Source: JBEVNR01 sp040507985 (GTDB lineage Bacteria > Pseudomonadota > Alphaproteobacteria > Rickettsiales > UBA6187). Taken from it: DNA of 64,000 nucleotides. The position numbers and the translations under genes were made by a program. Below are positions 8,017 through 16,981 of the stretch, piece by piece (position 1 is the stretch's first letter; the number at the start of each line of letters is the position of its first letter). Under the pieces are notes generated by a model. The model did no database searches. It saw only the letters and a list, made by a program, of their open reading frames with translations, and was not told the origin of the DNA. The stretch spans positions 24,343 through 88,342 of the forward strand of contig JBEVNR010000001.1 in NCBI GenBank assembly GCA_040507985.1. The letters run 5' to 3'.

Positions 8017-10272
8017 ATGTCCGACTACACGCCCGTCATTCCCGACAACGCTCCCATCGGCGAAGAGGCGGCGCATCTGCACAATCTAAGCGTCCAAGAA
8101 TATAGCGTTGCCTGCAACGCGCTGGGACGGCGTCCGAATTTAACGGAAATCGGCATTTTTTCCGCCATGTGGTCGGAACATTGTTCGTATAAATCAACCC
8201 GCAACCATTTGTCGAAGCTCCCGACGAAAGCCCCGTGGGTGATTTGCGGGCCGGGCGAAAACGCCGGCGTCATCGACATAGAAGACGGCGACGCCGCCAT
8301 TTTTAAGATGGAGAGCCACAATCATCCGTCCTTCATCGAGCCGTACCAAGGCGCGGCGACGGGCGTCGGAGGCATTCTGCGCGACGTGTTCACCATGGGC
8401 GCGCGTCCCGTCGCGAACTTAAACGCGCTGCGATTCGGCGCGCTCGACCACGAAAAAACGCCGTATTTATTGTCGGGCGTCGTGGCGGGAATAGGCGGAT
8501 ACGGCAATTGCGTCGGCGTGCCGACGGTGGGGGGGGAATGCGGATTTCATCCCGCCTATAACGGCAATATTCTGGTGAACGCCATGAACGTAGGCGTGGC
8601 GAAGGCCGACCGCATTTTCTACAGCGCGGCGGCGGCGGTGGGGGCGCCGGTCATTTATTTCGGCGCAAAAACCGGGCGCGACGGCATTAACGGCGCGGTC
8701 ATGGCCTCCGGCATTTTCGGGGAAGATTCCGCCGCGAAAAGGCCGACGGTGCAAGTCGGCGATCCGTTCATGGAAAAACTGGTGCTGGAAGCCTGCCTGG
8801 AGTTGATGCGGGAAGATGCGATCCTCGCCATTCAAGACATGGGCGCCGCCGGGCTGACCTGTTCGTCGCTGGAAATGGCCGACAAGGGCGGGACCGGCAT
8901 CCACCTGCAATTAGATAAGGTGCCGCTGCGCGAAAAAGGGATGACCCCCTACGAAATTATGCTATCGGAAAGCCAAGAGCGCATGCTCACGGTGTTAAAA
9001 CCCGGATCGGAAGAAATCGCCGCGCGTATTTTCAACAAATGGGAAGTGCCGTGGGCGGTCGTCGGAAGCATCACCGACACGGGGCGCATCGTGCTGACGA
9101 TCGGCGAAACCGTCGTCGCCGACATGCAGGTGAAGCCGCTTTCCGAGCAGGCGCCGCGCTATGATCGTCCGTACGTCATAAAAAATTCGTCCAGGGAAAT
9201 ACGCCCCGGCGACGTGACGCCGCCGGCGCCGCTTTCCGACGTTTTGCTTAGGTTAATGGCGACGCCGGAGAATTGCGCGAAACGCTGGATCGCGGAACAA
9301 TACGACTCGCAGGTGATGGGAGACACGATTTATAATTCCGGCAAGGCGGACGCCGCGCTCGTGCGCGTCCACGGCACGAAAAAAGCCCTGGCAATGACGA
9401 CGGACTGTACGCCGCGCTATTGTAAGGCCGACCCGAAGCGCGGCGGCGCGCAAGCGGTGGCGGAAACGTACCGCAATATCTGCGCAACCGGCGCCACGCC
9501 GCTCGCCATCACCAACTGCTTGAATTTCGGCAATCCGGAGATTCCCGAGATAATGGGGCAGTTGGTCGGCTGTCTGGAAGGCATGGCGGAGGCGTGCCGC
9601 GCGCTCGATTACCCCGTCGTATCAGGCAACGTGTCGCTCTATAACTCCACCGGCGACGAGGCGATTTTACCCACGCCGGCCATCGGCGGGGTGGGATTGC
9701 TCCGCGACCTGTCGAAACGCCTCGACATGGCGTTCAAGAAAGAAGGCAACCTTATCGCGCTGGTCGGCGCCCCCGGAGACGGGCATCTCGGATGTTCGCT
9801 GTATATGCGCGAATTGTTCGGCGACGAAGACGCCGTCCCTCCCCTGCCCCGCTTGACGGACGAAAAACGCAACGGCGCCTTTATCCGCGACGCCATAGGC
9901 AAAGGATTGCTCGAAGCCGCGCACGACGTCTCCGACGGAGGCGTCGCCTGCGCCGTCGCCGACATGGCGTTGGCGGGAAATATCGGAGCGATGATAACCG
10001 AGGCGTGCGGACTGCCCGAGCACGCCTTTTGCTTCGGCGAAGACCAAGCGCGGTACGTCGTCGAAATTTCGGAAGAAAACGTGAAAACCGTCAGCCAATT
10101 GGCGGAATCGCATCACGCGCCGCTCGCGTTTATTGGGCTGGCGGAAGGCGCCGCCGTGACGTTGTTCGGTCACGAAACATCGCTTGCGGCGCTTCGGGCC
10201 GCAACCGAGAACGTGATTCCGGGACTGTTCGCCGGTCGCGCCGAACGCGCCGCTTTTTCCGTTCGGACTTAA
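8017..10272 (+). CDS. purL: Phosphoribosylformylglycinamidine synthase PurL
   Basis: The synthetase subunit of FGAM synthase, which uses ATP and ammonia in the fourth step of purine synthesis. At 751 residues this is the short form, which works with separate PurS and PurQ; neither is in the window. Family motifs include GIFSAMWSEHCSYKST near residue 48, KMESHNHPSFIEPYQGAATG near 100, and GVGGILRDVFTMGARP. A second AIR-synthase-like half begins around 420 with ALAMTTDC. Two copies of the AIRS-type fold, without the glutaminase domain, fit PurL of the PurSQL complex. It is transcribed alone, with a MITE-like element upstream that might affect its promoter. Confidence 0.97.
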   Translation: MSDYTPVIPDNAPIGEEAAHLHNLSVQEYSVACNALGRRPNLTEIGIFSAMWSEHCSYKSTRNHLSKLPTKAPWVICGPGENAGVIDIEDGDAAIFKMESHNHPSFIEPYQGAATGVGGILRDVFTMGARPVANLNALRFGALDHEKTPYLLSGVVAGIGGYGNCVGVPTVGGECGFHPAYNGNILVNAMNVGVAKADRIFYSAAAAVGAPVIYFGAKTGRDGINGAVMASGIFGEDSAAKRPTVQVGDPFMEKLVLEACLELMREDAILAIQDMGAAGLTCSSLEMADKGGTGIHLQLDKVPLREKGMTPYEIMLSESQERMLTVLKPGSEEIAARIFNKWEVPWAVVGSITDTGRIVLTIGETVVADMQVKPLSEQAPRYDRPYVIKNSSREIRPGDVTPPAPLSDVLLRLMATPENCAKRWIAEQYDSQVMGDTIYNSGKADAALVRVHGTKKALAMTTDCTPRYCKADPKRGGAQAVAETYRNICATGATPLAITNCLNFGNPEIPEIMGQLVGCLEGMAEACRALDYPVVSGNVSLYNSTGDEAILPTPAIGGVGLLRDLSKRLDMAFKKEGNLIALVGAPGDGHLGCSLYMRELFGDEDAVPPLPRLTDEKRNGAFIRDAIGKGLLEAAHDVSDGGVACAVADMALAGNIGAMITEACGLPEHAFCFGEDQARYVVEISEENVKTVSQLAESHHAPLAFIGLAEGAAVTLFGHETSLAALRAATENVIPGLFAGRAERAAFSVRT

Positions 10273-10488
10273 GCTGTGCGGATTTTTTGGAAACGAGACG
10301 ATTTTCAGATTGTCGCTTGATCTCTTGCCTAAACGAGGAGTATAAGTGCACAGGTTACGCTATGCCTTTCTAATTGAACGTATTGGGAGAGCATGACGAG
10401 GTATCCGTCGCTTTCGCCGGAATTGAACCTCTTCTATCCTTATCAATTTCGTTCGGTATATTACCGCAATACAATTAAGTGACGCCCT

Positions 10489-11787
10489 ATGTCTACGCAT
10501 CGCCGCACGCCTTTCTTATCGCTCCGCTTTCTCGGCCTGCTTGCCTCTCTCTGCGGAGCGTCGCTCTCTTCCGCCGCGTGGGCGGTCAATTTTGAGACGC
10601 CGGCGCCGTACGCGGTGTTGATGGACGCCGAAACCGGAGCCGTCATCTACGAAAAAAACGCGGAAGAGGAAATGCATCCCTCTTCTTTGACCAAGTTAAT
10701 GACGCTTTACGTGCTGTTCGATCAATTGAAAAAAGGCGCGCTGAAACTTGACGACACGTTTATCGTCAGCGAAGCGGCCTGGCGCATGGGCGGATCGAAA
10801 ATGTTCGTTAAGGTGAGCGATCGCGTCAAGGTGGAAGACCTCATCCAAGGCATCGCCGTGCAATCGGGCAACGACGCCTGCATGGTGGTCGCCGAAGGGG
10901 TGGCGTCGACCGAAGCGGCGTTTGCCGAAATAATGAACGCCGAAGCCAAGCGTCTGGGCATGACGCAAAGCCATTTCCTTAACGCCTCCGGCTGGCCGCA
11001 AGAAGATCACCTCATGAGCGCCATGGACATTGCCGTGCTCACGCGCCATATCGTCACCGATTTTCCTGAATATTACCGTTATTTCGCGGAGAAGGAATTC
11101 ACCTATAACGGCATTACGCAACACAACCGCAACCGCTTGCTGTTCCGCGACGTCGGGGCGGACGGGTTAAAAACCGGCCACACCGAAGACGGCGGATACG
11201 GGCTTGCGGCCTCCGCCGAACAAAACGGACGCCGCCTGATCGCCGTCGTCAACGGGCTTCCAAGCGACAACGCCCGCACCGACGAAGCGGAGAAAATGCT
11301 GCAATACGGATTTCGTTATTTTAGCAACGTCACGCTTTTTCCTGCCGATAAGCCCATCGACTCCCTGCCGGTATGGCTCGGCGACGTAAGCGAGACGGGC
11401 CTTTACCTAAAAAAACCGGTGCGCGCCGTCGTTCCCAGGGAAGGCAAGGCGCTGGTGCGCTCCGCCGCCGTTATTTACGACTCTCCGTTGCGCGCGCCCA
11501 TTCCGAAAGACGCGCAAATAGCGACGTTAAAGCTTGTCGACTCGTCAGGCAAGGCAAGTTTCTTTCCGTTGTTCGCCGCCGAGGAGATAAGGGAGGCGAG
11601 TCTCGGCATGCGCATTCTTAAACGCATGAATTTCTATGTTCGCACGACCTTATTAGCCAAAAAACCGGAAAAAGACGCCATCTCCGACCGCTCCGCTCCT
11701 TCGGCGAAAAAACCTGCGGCGACCACGTCGAACGCGCCAAACCCCGCTCCCCTTAAGGCTCCCGTTTCCGAAGCGCCGAGCGAGTGA
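10489..11787 (+). CDS. D-alanyl-D-alanine carboxypeptidase (PBP5/6 type)
   Basis: A serine carboxypeptidase that trims the terminal D-Ala from peptidoglycan pentapeptides. It has 432 residues with an N-terminal signal peptide ending about residue 32 (SAAWA/VN). The three active-site motifs of family S11 are all present: SLTK at Ser66-Lys69, SGN at Ser126-Asn128, and KTG at Lys228-Gly230. A beta-rich PBP5-C-like domain follows at about 285-380, then a Pro/Ala/Lys-rich tail. No clear amphipathic anchor ends the protein, so its membrane attachment is uncertain. Two tiny overlapping open frames just upstream (10346-10482) might be leader peptides. Confidence 0.93.
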   Translation: MSTHRRTPFLSLRFLGLLASLCGASLSSAAWAVNFETPAPYAVLMDAETGAVIYEKNAEEEMHPSSLTKLMTLYVLFDQLKKGALKLDDTFIVSEAAWRMGGSKMFVKVSDRVKVEDLIQGIAVQSGNDACMVVAEGVASTEAAFAEIMNAEAKRLGMTQSHFLNASGWPQEDHLMSAMDIAVLTRHIVTDFPEYYRYFAEKEFTYNGITQHNRNRLLFRDVGADGLKTGHTEDGGYGLAASAEQNGRRLIAVVNGLPSDNARTDEAEKMLQYGFRYFSNVTLFPADKPIDSLPVWLGDVSETGLYLKKPVRAVVPREGKALVRSAAVIYDSPLRAPIPKDAQIATLKLVDSSGKASFFPLFAAEEIREASLGMRILKRMNFYVRTTLLAKKPEKDAISDRSAPSAKKPAATTSNAPNPAPLKAPVSEAPSE

Positions 11788-11816
11788 TAAAAAGGGGGAA
11801 CCCTCCCCTTCGCGCC

Positions 11817-13721
11817 CTACGCCGCCTCTTCGAGCAATTTATAAATGCGCTTGCCGTAGGCGTGCGGGTCTTGCGGCGGCTCGCCTTCGGAAATGCATGC
11901 CTGGTCGAAAAGAATCCATATTTTCTCCTTTGATTTTTCGTCGTCCTTCGCCTTCATGATCGCCTGAACGATGGGGTGTCCGGGGTTCACTTCAAGAATT
12001 TTCGGGGCGGCGTGCGACAATTGTTTTTGCGCGATGAGGAAGCGTTCCAGGCGCATGTCCATTCCGCCTTCCTGCACCGTCAGGCACACGGGGGAGTCGG
12101 AAAGTTTTTTGGAGACGCGCGCCTCTAAGATATGGCCTCCCAGCGTTTCCTTAAACAACGCGCGGATTTGCGCGTGCTCCGCTTCGTCGACCTCGCTTTC
12201 CTTCTCCTTGTCGCCGTCGCCGCCTTCAGCCTCGCTTAAGTCAAGCCCGGCGCGGGAGACGTTCGTCATGGGCGCGCCGTCATAATCGTGCGTGACGTTC
12301 ACCCAAAAATCGTCTACGGGATCGGTCAAAATCACGACCTCCAGCCCACGCGCCTTAAACCCTTCCAATTGCGGACTGTTAAGGGCGGTTTTTTCGTCTT
12401 CGGCGATCAGGTAATATATCTCTTTCTGCCCGTCCTTCATGCGCGCCTTATAGTCTTTTAGCGAGATAAGCTCGCCGGGAGAGGCGGACGTCGAAAAAAG
12501 GCACAAATCGAGCAATTTTTCCTTCTCGACGTCGATGGACTCGCACAACCCCTCCTTCAGCACCGCGCCGAAACGACGCCAGAAATTGACGTAGGCGTCG
12601 CGGTCGCCGTCCATGCGCTTTTGCAGTTCCGCCAAAATTTTATTGCCGGCGGTTTTGCGGATTTTACGCAGCACGGCGTTATGTTGCAGGGTTTCGCGGC
12701 TAATGTTAAGGGGCAGGTCTTCGGAATCGATCACCCCGCGCACGAAGCGCAGGTGCGGAGGAATGAGTTCGGCTTTTTCGTCGGCGATGAACACGCGCTT
12801 GACGTATAGTCGCACCCGCGCGACGCGCTCTTGCGAGAACAGGTCGAACGGCTTTTCGGTGGGAACGAACAAGAGATAGGTAAAGGCGACGGCGCCTTCC
12901 ACCTTGCCGTGAAGCGTGGCCCACGGTTCGTCGCCGGCATGGGCGACGTGGCGATAAAATTCGGCGTATTGGACGGCTTCCACGTTTTTCGGAGGCTCGG
13001 TCCACAAGGCGGTGCCTTCGTTGATGATTTCCTGCGGCGTTTCCTCCGGCTTGCCGTCCAACCCTTGCTTAACCGTTTTTAGTTCGATGGGGTACGGCAC
13101 GTGGTCGGAATAGGTGCGAACGATGTGGCGAATGCGAAATTCGGACGCGTATTCCGCGTCTTCGTCGCGCAAATGCAGCGTTACCCGGGTGCCGCGCTTC
13201 GGAGCGGAATCGAGCGGCGCCTCCTCGACGTCGTAGCCGTCTCCGCCTTCCGACGTCCATCTATGCGCCACGTCGCTTCCCGCCGCCCTCGTCGTCACTT
13301 CCACCTTATGCGCCACCATGAAGGACGAATAGAACCCGACGCCGAAGCGGCCTATTAAATTCAGTTGATCGCCGCCCTCCTTCGCGTGCTTCATGGCGTC
13401 GATGAATTGCTGCGTGCCGGACTTCGCGATGGTGCCGAGATTCTCGATCAGTTCCTCGCGCGTCATGCCGACGCCGTTATCCTCTACTTCGACGACGTTT
13501 TTTTCTTCGTCCGCGCGAATCACGATGCGAAGCCGGTCGCCGTCCTCTGCCGTAAAATCGCCCTTTTGCAGCCCGTAACGACATTTGTCGCAGGCGTCGG
13601 ACGCGTTCGACGCCAATTCGCGCAAAAATATGTCCTTGTTCGTGTAGAGCGAATGGATCATCAATTGCAGAATTTTTCCCGTTTCCGCCCCAAAGGCGTA
13701 GGCGTGTTTTTGCGCGTTCAT
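11817..13721 (-). CDS. htpG: Chaperone protein HtpG (Hsp90)
   Basis: Cytosolic ATP-dependent chaperone of the Hsp90 family, 634 residues, normal for bacteria. The N-terminal GHKL ATPase domain shows the catalytic Glu and Asn in LRELASNASDACDK near residue 35, DNGVGMT near 80, and GRFGVGFYSSFMVA near 125. The middle domain has the conserved GVIDSEDLPLNISRE near 340. The C-terminal dimerisation domain has no MEEVD, as expected in bacteria. It converges with the carboxypeptidase gene and is divergent from gltX. A repeat element lies in the divergent spacer. Confidence 0.97.
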   Translation of the reverse strand: MNAQKHAYAFGAETGKILQLMIHSLYTNKDIFLRELASNASDACDKCRYGLQKGDFTAEDGDRLRIVIRADEEKNVVEVEDNGVGMTREELIENLGTIAKSGTQQFIDAMKHAKEGGDQLNLIGRFGVGFYSSFMVAHKVEVTTRAAGSDVAHRWTSEGGDGYDVEEAPLDSAPKRGTRVTLHLRDEDAEYASEFRIRHIVRTYSDHVPYPIELKTVKQGLDGKPEETPQEIINEGTALWTEPPKNVEAVQYAEFYRHVAHAGDEPWATLHGKVEGAVAFTYLLFVPTEKPFDLFSQERVARVRLYVKRVFIADEKAELIPPHLRFVRGVIDSEDLPLNISRETLQHNAVLRKIRKTAGNKILAELQKRMDGDRDAYVNFWRRFGAVLKEGLCESIDVEKEKLLDLCLFSTSASPGELISLKDYKARMKDGQKEIYYLIAEDEKTALNSPQLEGFKARGLEVVILTDPVDDFWVNVTHDYDGAPMTNVSRAGLDLSEAEGGDGDKEKESEVDEAEHAQIRALFKETLGGHILEARVSKKLSDSPVCLTVQEGGMDMRLERFLIAQKQLSHAAPKILEVNPGHPIVQAIMKAKDDEKSKEKIWILFDQACISEGEPPQDPHAYGKRIYKLLEEAA

Positions 13722-13906
13722 GACAGCGACGAAACTCCGTTTTCGTTAGACTTGTTACGTAATATAAGGCGCCGGGAACAAAATTCAACAGAAACGAAAA
13801 AATGAACGTAGTGTATGACGCGAAATATATCGCGTCCAATTTTAGACCTAACAACGCGACTTGCCATAGCGCTTGCGGAGAATGATATATGCGGTATAGT
13901 TAAGGT

Positions 13907-14053
13907 TAGGGCTTACGCGATACGTCGTTTTTTCGGCAATTTTGTCGTCGCCTCCGTCCTCGAATCCTCACGTACGTAAAGTACTCTGAGGTTACTATAA
14001 GGGCGTGCGGCTCCTAAAAATTGCCGAAAAAACGACGTATCGCGTCAGTCCTA
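13907..14053. repeat. Inverted-repeat element, family A, copy 2
   Basis: A 147-base element between the divergent htpG and gltX genes. About 38 bases at each end form a long inverted repeat: TTACGCGATACGTCGTTTTT on the left and its complement on the right, ending CAGTCCTA. In reverse orientation the interior has GTACGTGAGGATTCGAGGAC, shared with the family-B element at 1156 although their ends differ. It ends 38 bases before the gltX start, so it may affect that promoter. Confidence 0.88.
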
Positions 14054-14091
14054 AAGGTAATTCTTTTGTAAACACGATTTTTGCCAAACCT

Positions 14092-15414
14092 ATGACCGTC
14101 GTCACGCGCTTCGCTCCTTCTCCCACCGGTTTTTTGCATATCGGCAACGCACGGACGTCCATCGCCTGCGGTATGCTCGCGCTGGCTACCAAAGGGAAAT
14201 ATATTTTACGTATCGACGATACCGACGCCGAACGGTCGCGCGAGGAATATGTCGACGGGTTACGGCGGGACCTGGCATGGCTTGGCGCCGAATGGTCGGA
14301 AGAACAAAGACAATCGGAACGGTTTGACCGTTATAATGCGTGCGTCGAGCAATTAAAGGCGGAAGGACGCATGTACGCCTGTTACGAAACGTCGGAAGAA
14401 ATTGACATAAAGCGTAAAATATTGCTCGGACGCGGATTGCCTCCCCTTTACGATAGGGAAGGCTTACGTCTTTCCGACGCCCAAAAGCGCGCTTTCGAGA
14501 GCGAGGGAAGAAAGCCCCATTGGCGCTTTAAACTAAACTCGGCGGAAGCGATTGCCTGGACGGACGCCGTAAGGGGAGAACTCTCGTTTAACGCCGCCGA
14601 CCTCAGCGACCCGGTGGTCATTCGCGAAAACGGAACTCCTACCTATTTGTTTCCTTCCGCCGTCGACGACGTCGACATGGGCGTAACCCACGTCGTGCGC
14701 GGCGAGGACCACATTACCAACACGGCCATCCAGATTCAAATTTTTACGGCCTTGGGCGCCGTTCCCCCGACATTTGCGCATTTGTCGCTGCTCAAAACGA
14801 AAGAGGGAAAAATCTCCAAGCGCAAGGGCGGAAACGCGATCAAAGACTTGCGGGAAGAGGGAGTGGAGTCCGCCGCCGTCGTGTCGTACCTGTCGCGCCT
14901 CGGCACCTCTCGCCCCGTCATCCCTCTTTCGGGAATGAAGGAGGCGGCGGAAGATTTTTCTTTCTCCCATTTTTCCCGCGCGAGTTGTATTTTTGACCAC
15001 GAAGAGCTTGAAAGACTGAGCGCAAAAATTGTGCGCGGCTATGAATATGGCGACGTTAGAAATCGAGGCTCCGTAAAATATGTGGACGAAAGCTTTTGGA
15101 ACGCGGTGCGCGGCAATTTGTCCCGCGTAAGCGACGCGGAGGAATGGCGAAGCATCTGCGCCGACGCCCCCTCCCCCTATCGAGAAGAAGCGGAGTTCTT
15201 GCGCGAGGCCGCTTCCCTGCTTCCCGGCGGGGAATGGAACGAAAACACTTGGATTGAATGGACCAACGTCCTGAAAGAGCGCACCGGGCGCAAAGGCAAG
15301 CAATTATTTATGCCGTTGCGCCTTGCCTTAACGGGTAAGGAATCCGGCCCGGAGTTGGCGGCGCTGTTGCCCGTTATAGGAAAAACCAAGGCAAAAGAAA
15401 GGTTGGAGCGATGA
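14092..15414 (+). CDS. gltX: Glutamyl-tRNA synthetase
   Basis: Class I aminoacyl-tRNA synthetase that charges tRNA-Glu, and in many alphaproteobacteria tRNA-Gln for later amidation. From the ATG at 14092 it has 440 residues and opens with TRFAPSPTGFLHIGNARTS, which holds the HIGH-like motif. The KMSKS-like motif is KISKRKG at about residue 243. I rejected a longer frame starting at 14005, because its first 29 residues are translated from the repeat element and are not family-like. The alphaproteobacteria often carry two gltX genes; only this one is visible. The C-terminal anticodon-binding region is complete and ends KAKERLER. Confidence 0.94.
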   Translation: MTVVTRFAPSPTGFLHIGNARTSIACGMLALATKGKYILRIDDTDAERSREEYVDGLRRDLAWLGAEWSEEQRQSERFDRYNACVEQLKAEGRMYACYETSEEIDIKRKILLGRGLPPLYDREGLRLSDAQKRAFESEGRKPHWRFKLNSAEAIAWTDAVRGELSFNAADLSDPVVIRENGTPTYLFPSAVDDVDMGVTHVVRGEDHITNTAIQIQIFTALGAVPPTFAHLSLLKTKEGKISKRKGGNAIKDLREEGVESAAVVSYLSRLGTSRPVIPLSGMKEAAEDFSFSHFSRASCIFDHEELERLSAKIVRGYEYGDVRNRGSVKYVDESFWNAVRGNLSRVSDAEEWRSICADAPSPYREEAEFLREAASLLPGGEWNENTWIEWTNVLKERTGRKGKQLFMPLRLALTGKESGPELAALLPVIGKTKAKERLER

Positions 15415-15491
15415 CGTCATGGCAGGGAAAGGTTTCCTGCGAAAGCCCCAATATGAAAGTATGCTTTGCGCAAAATTTGTTTTTTGCCTAG

Positions 15492-15556
15492 ATTCCCGCT
15501 TTCGCGGGAATGACAATGTTTAATTTTTTATAATCTTGTTAATTCATGTTTTTGCC
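15492..15556. repeat. Composite repeat, family C, copy 2
   Basis: A perfect 20-base hairpin, ATTCCCGCTTTCGCGGGAAT (15492-15511), then TTAATTCATGTTTTTGCC at 15539-15556, as in the copy at 4371. It is followed directly by a family-A terminus fragment (GACGTATCGCGTCAGTC, about 15560-15580). The rest of the 325 bases between gltX and the next gene holds nothing I recognise. Confidence 0.6.
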
Positions 15557-15739
15557 CTGAGACGTATCGCGTCAGTCTTATTTTATGTATTGCGCCTTAA
15601 CGTAAAGAGTGATACTTAAATTTACATGTTCGCTTCCTTCTTCGGTTTTACCCTTTAAACCTTGCCGAAGATCCTATTTGTCTCTGCCGCATAGCAAGCA
15701 TCGCTACCTCTTTGCGTAACCAACCGCTACATACTCGCA

Positions 15740-16717
15740 ATGGGAGGAGGATCACCGAACGATAGCGGTCCCTCTCCGGTGAGGAACGATCAAGAAATGG
15801 AGGGGTGGGAACATGTTGACAACACGTACCCTGTTCCTTCAGAGGAATTCAGTGCACGCTACCCGGACTTCGTTACGAAGCTAACTGAAAGCCCCATGAA
15901 CGTTCGCCTTACGGATGTTCTTTTGATATGGTTCAGCGATTCTGATTTTTCGAGCTTTTGGGCTGAACTCAAGAAATGGCAGGAAAGCCAGAAAGCGTCG
16001 AATAGATTGAACTCTGACAAGAAACCTGCTTCTCAAGCCCCTCAACAACCTAAGGCTTCTAAGAAGCCTGCTTCTCAACCCCCTCAACAGCAGCTTAAGG
16101 CTGCTACCAAGCTTACTTCTTCTGACACTCGGCAGCAATTCTATCTTCCGAATCCAAATGGACAGCCTGTTCAATCGCAGCAATCTTACGTGGTTCGTAG
16201 TCAGCAGTCTATGATTTATCCTCAGGGCAATCAGACTAATGTCGCCTCTTTGAGCTATCCTCTTCAGAGCACGTTGCCGCAGGTTATGCCGAATATTCCG
16301 ATTCAATCTGCCCGGCCGCCGCAGCAGCCTCTTCCGGTTTCGGCTGCGCCGCCTATGACGGCAAAGAATATTCCGATTCAATCTGCCCGGCCGCAGCAGC
16401 AGCCTCTTCCGGTTTCGGCTGCGCCACCGCCACCGCCACCGCCACCGCCATCGCCACCGTCAGTTCAAAATCAGCTTATTACTCTACGACAACAATTTGC
16501 AGTTGTTAGCTTGAGAGATGAGAAAAATTCCCATAGAATCAACGTACAGTCCCATCAAATTTCCATGTTAACGGGTCTCATTCAAGAGCTTTTGCTATGT
16601 GACAAGATCGATATACCGAAATGTTTTCTTATGAGTGCGGGAGCAACCATTCAGAAAATCAAAAGTTCATCGCCCTCGCCTTGCTGCTCCCATGATGATT
16701 CGGATGGCGATGATTAG
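15740..16717 (+). CDS. Pro/Gln-rich protein of unknown function
   Basis: A 325-residue orphan that I do not recognise. Residues 1-90 are acidic and look folded (ALWFSDSDF-like aromatic patches, FSSFWAELKKWQ). Residues 95-250 are low complexity, rich in Pro, Gln, Ser and Ala, with two internal duplications: KPASQ-PQQ twice near 95-120, and NIPIQSARP-QQPLPVSAAP twice near 185-230, ending in a nine-proline run. Residues 250-305 look helical. The tail is SPSPCC then Asp-rich. There is no signal peptide or membrane helix. Base composition is more A/T-rich than its neighbours, and no ribosome site precedes the ATG (a GGAGGAGG lies just after it). It could be a secreted substrate; this is inference. 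Confidence 0.6.
   Translation: MGGGSPNDSGPSPVRNDQEMEGWEHVDNTYPVPSEEFSARYPDFVTKLTESPMNVRLTDVLLIWFSDSDFSSFWAELKKWQESQKASNRLNSDKKPASQAPQQPKASKKPASQPPQQQLKAATKLTSSDTRQQFYLPNPNGQPVQSQQSYVVRSQQSMIYPQGNQTNVASLSYPLQSTLPQVMPNIPIQSARPPQQPLPVSAAPPMTAKNIPIQSARPQQQPLPVSAAPPPPPPPPPSPPSVQNQLITLRQQFAVVSLRDEKNSHRINVQSHQISMLTGLIQELLLCDKIDIPKCFLMSAGATIQKIKSSSPSPCCSHDDSDGDD
16292..16458 (+). repeat. Tandem coding repeat and CCACCG microsatellite
   Basis: Two copies of about 60 bases (16292-16353 and 16367-16425) are nearly identical at the DNA level. They are followed by a hexanucleotide run of CCACCG units to about 16458, which encodes the proline stretch. Such tracts change length easily by slippage, so this may be a variable site. 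Confidence 0.8.
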
Positions 16718-16981
16718 CGCTTCAGAATCCGTCATTTCGTCGTTGAACGTTGCCGTGAAACGGATGGACCGGGATAGGATGGCGTTGCTTTTCGTGTGCT
16801 GCTTGCTGCTTTTTCATTTCCTTGGATTGACGTGTGCGAATATCTTGCGGGCAGGCTCCGCTTCCACGCTCGTTTAATTAGGTAGTTTCCTTTATTCGTG
16901 ATAGGCGTTCTTGGATGACGACGACGCACGCAATTGCCTGCGCGTTCAAAAAAAGAGAAAAAAGAAAAAAGCGTGCCGCGT

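Noticed and set aside
14005..14091. Extended N-terminus for gltX
   Set aside because: The extra residues are translated from the inverted-repeat element at 13907-14053. The family N-terminus starts at 14092.
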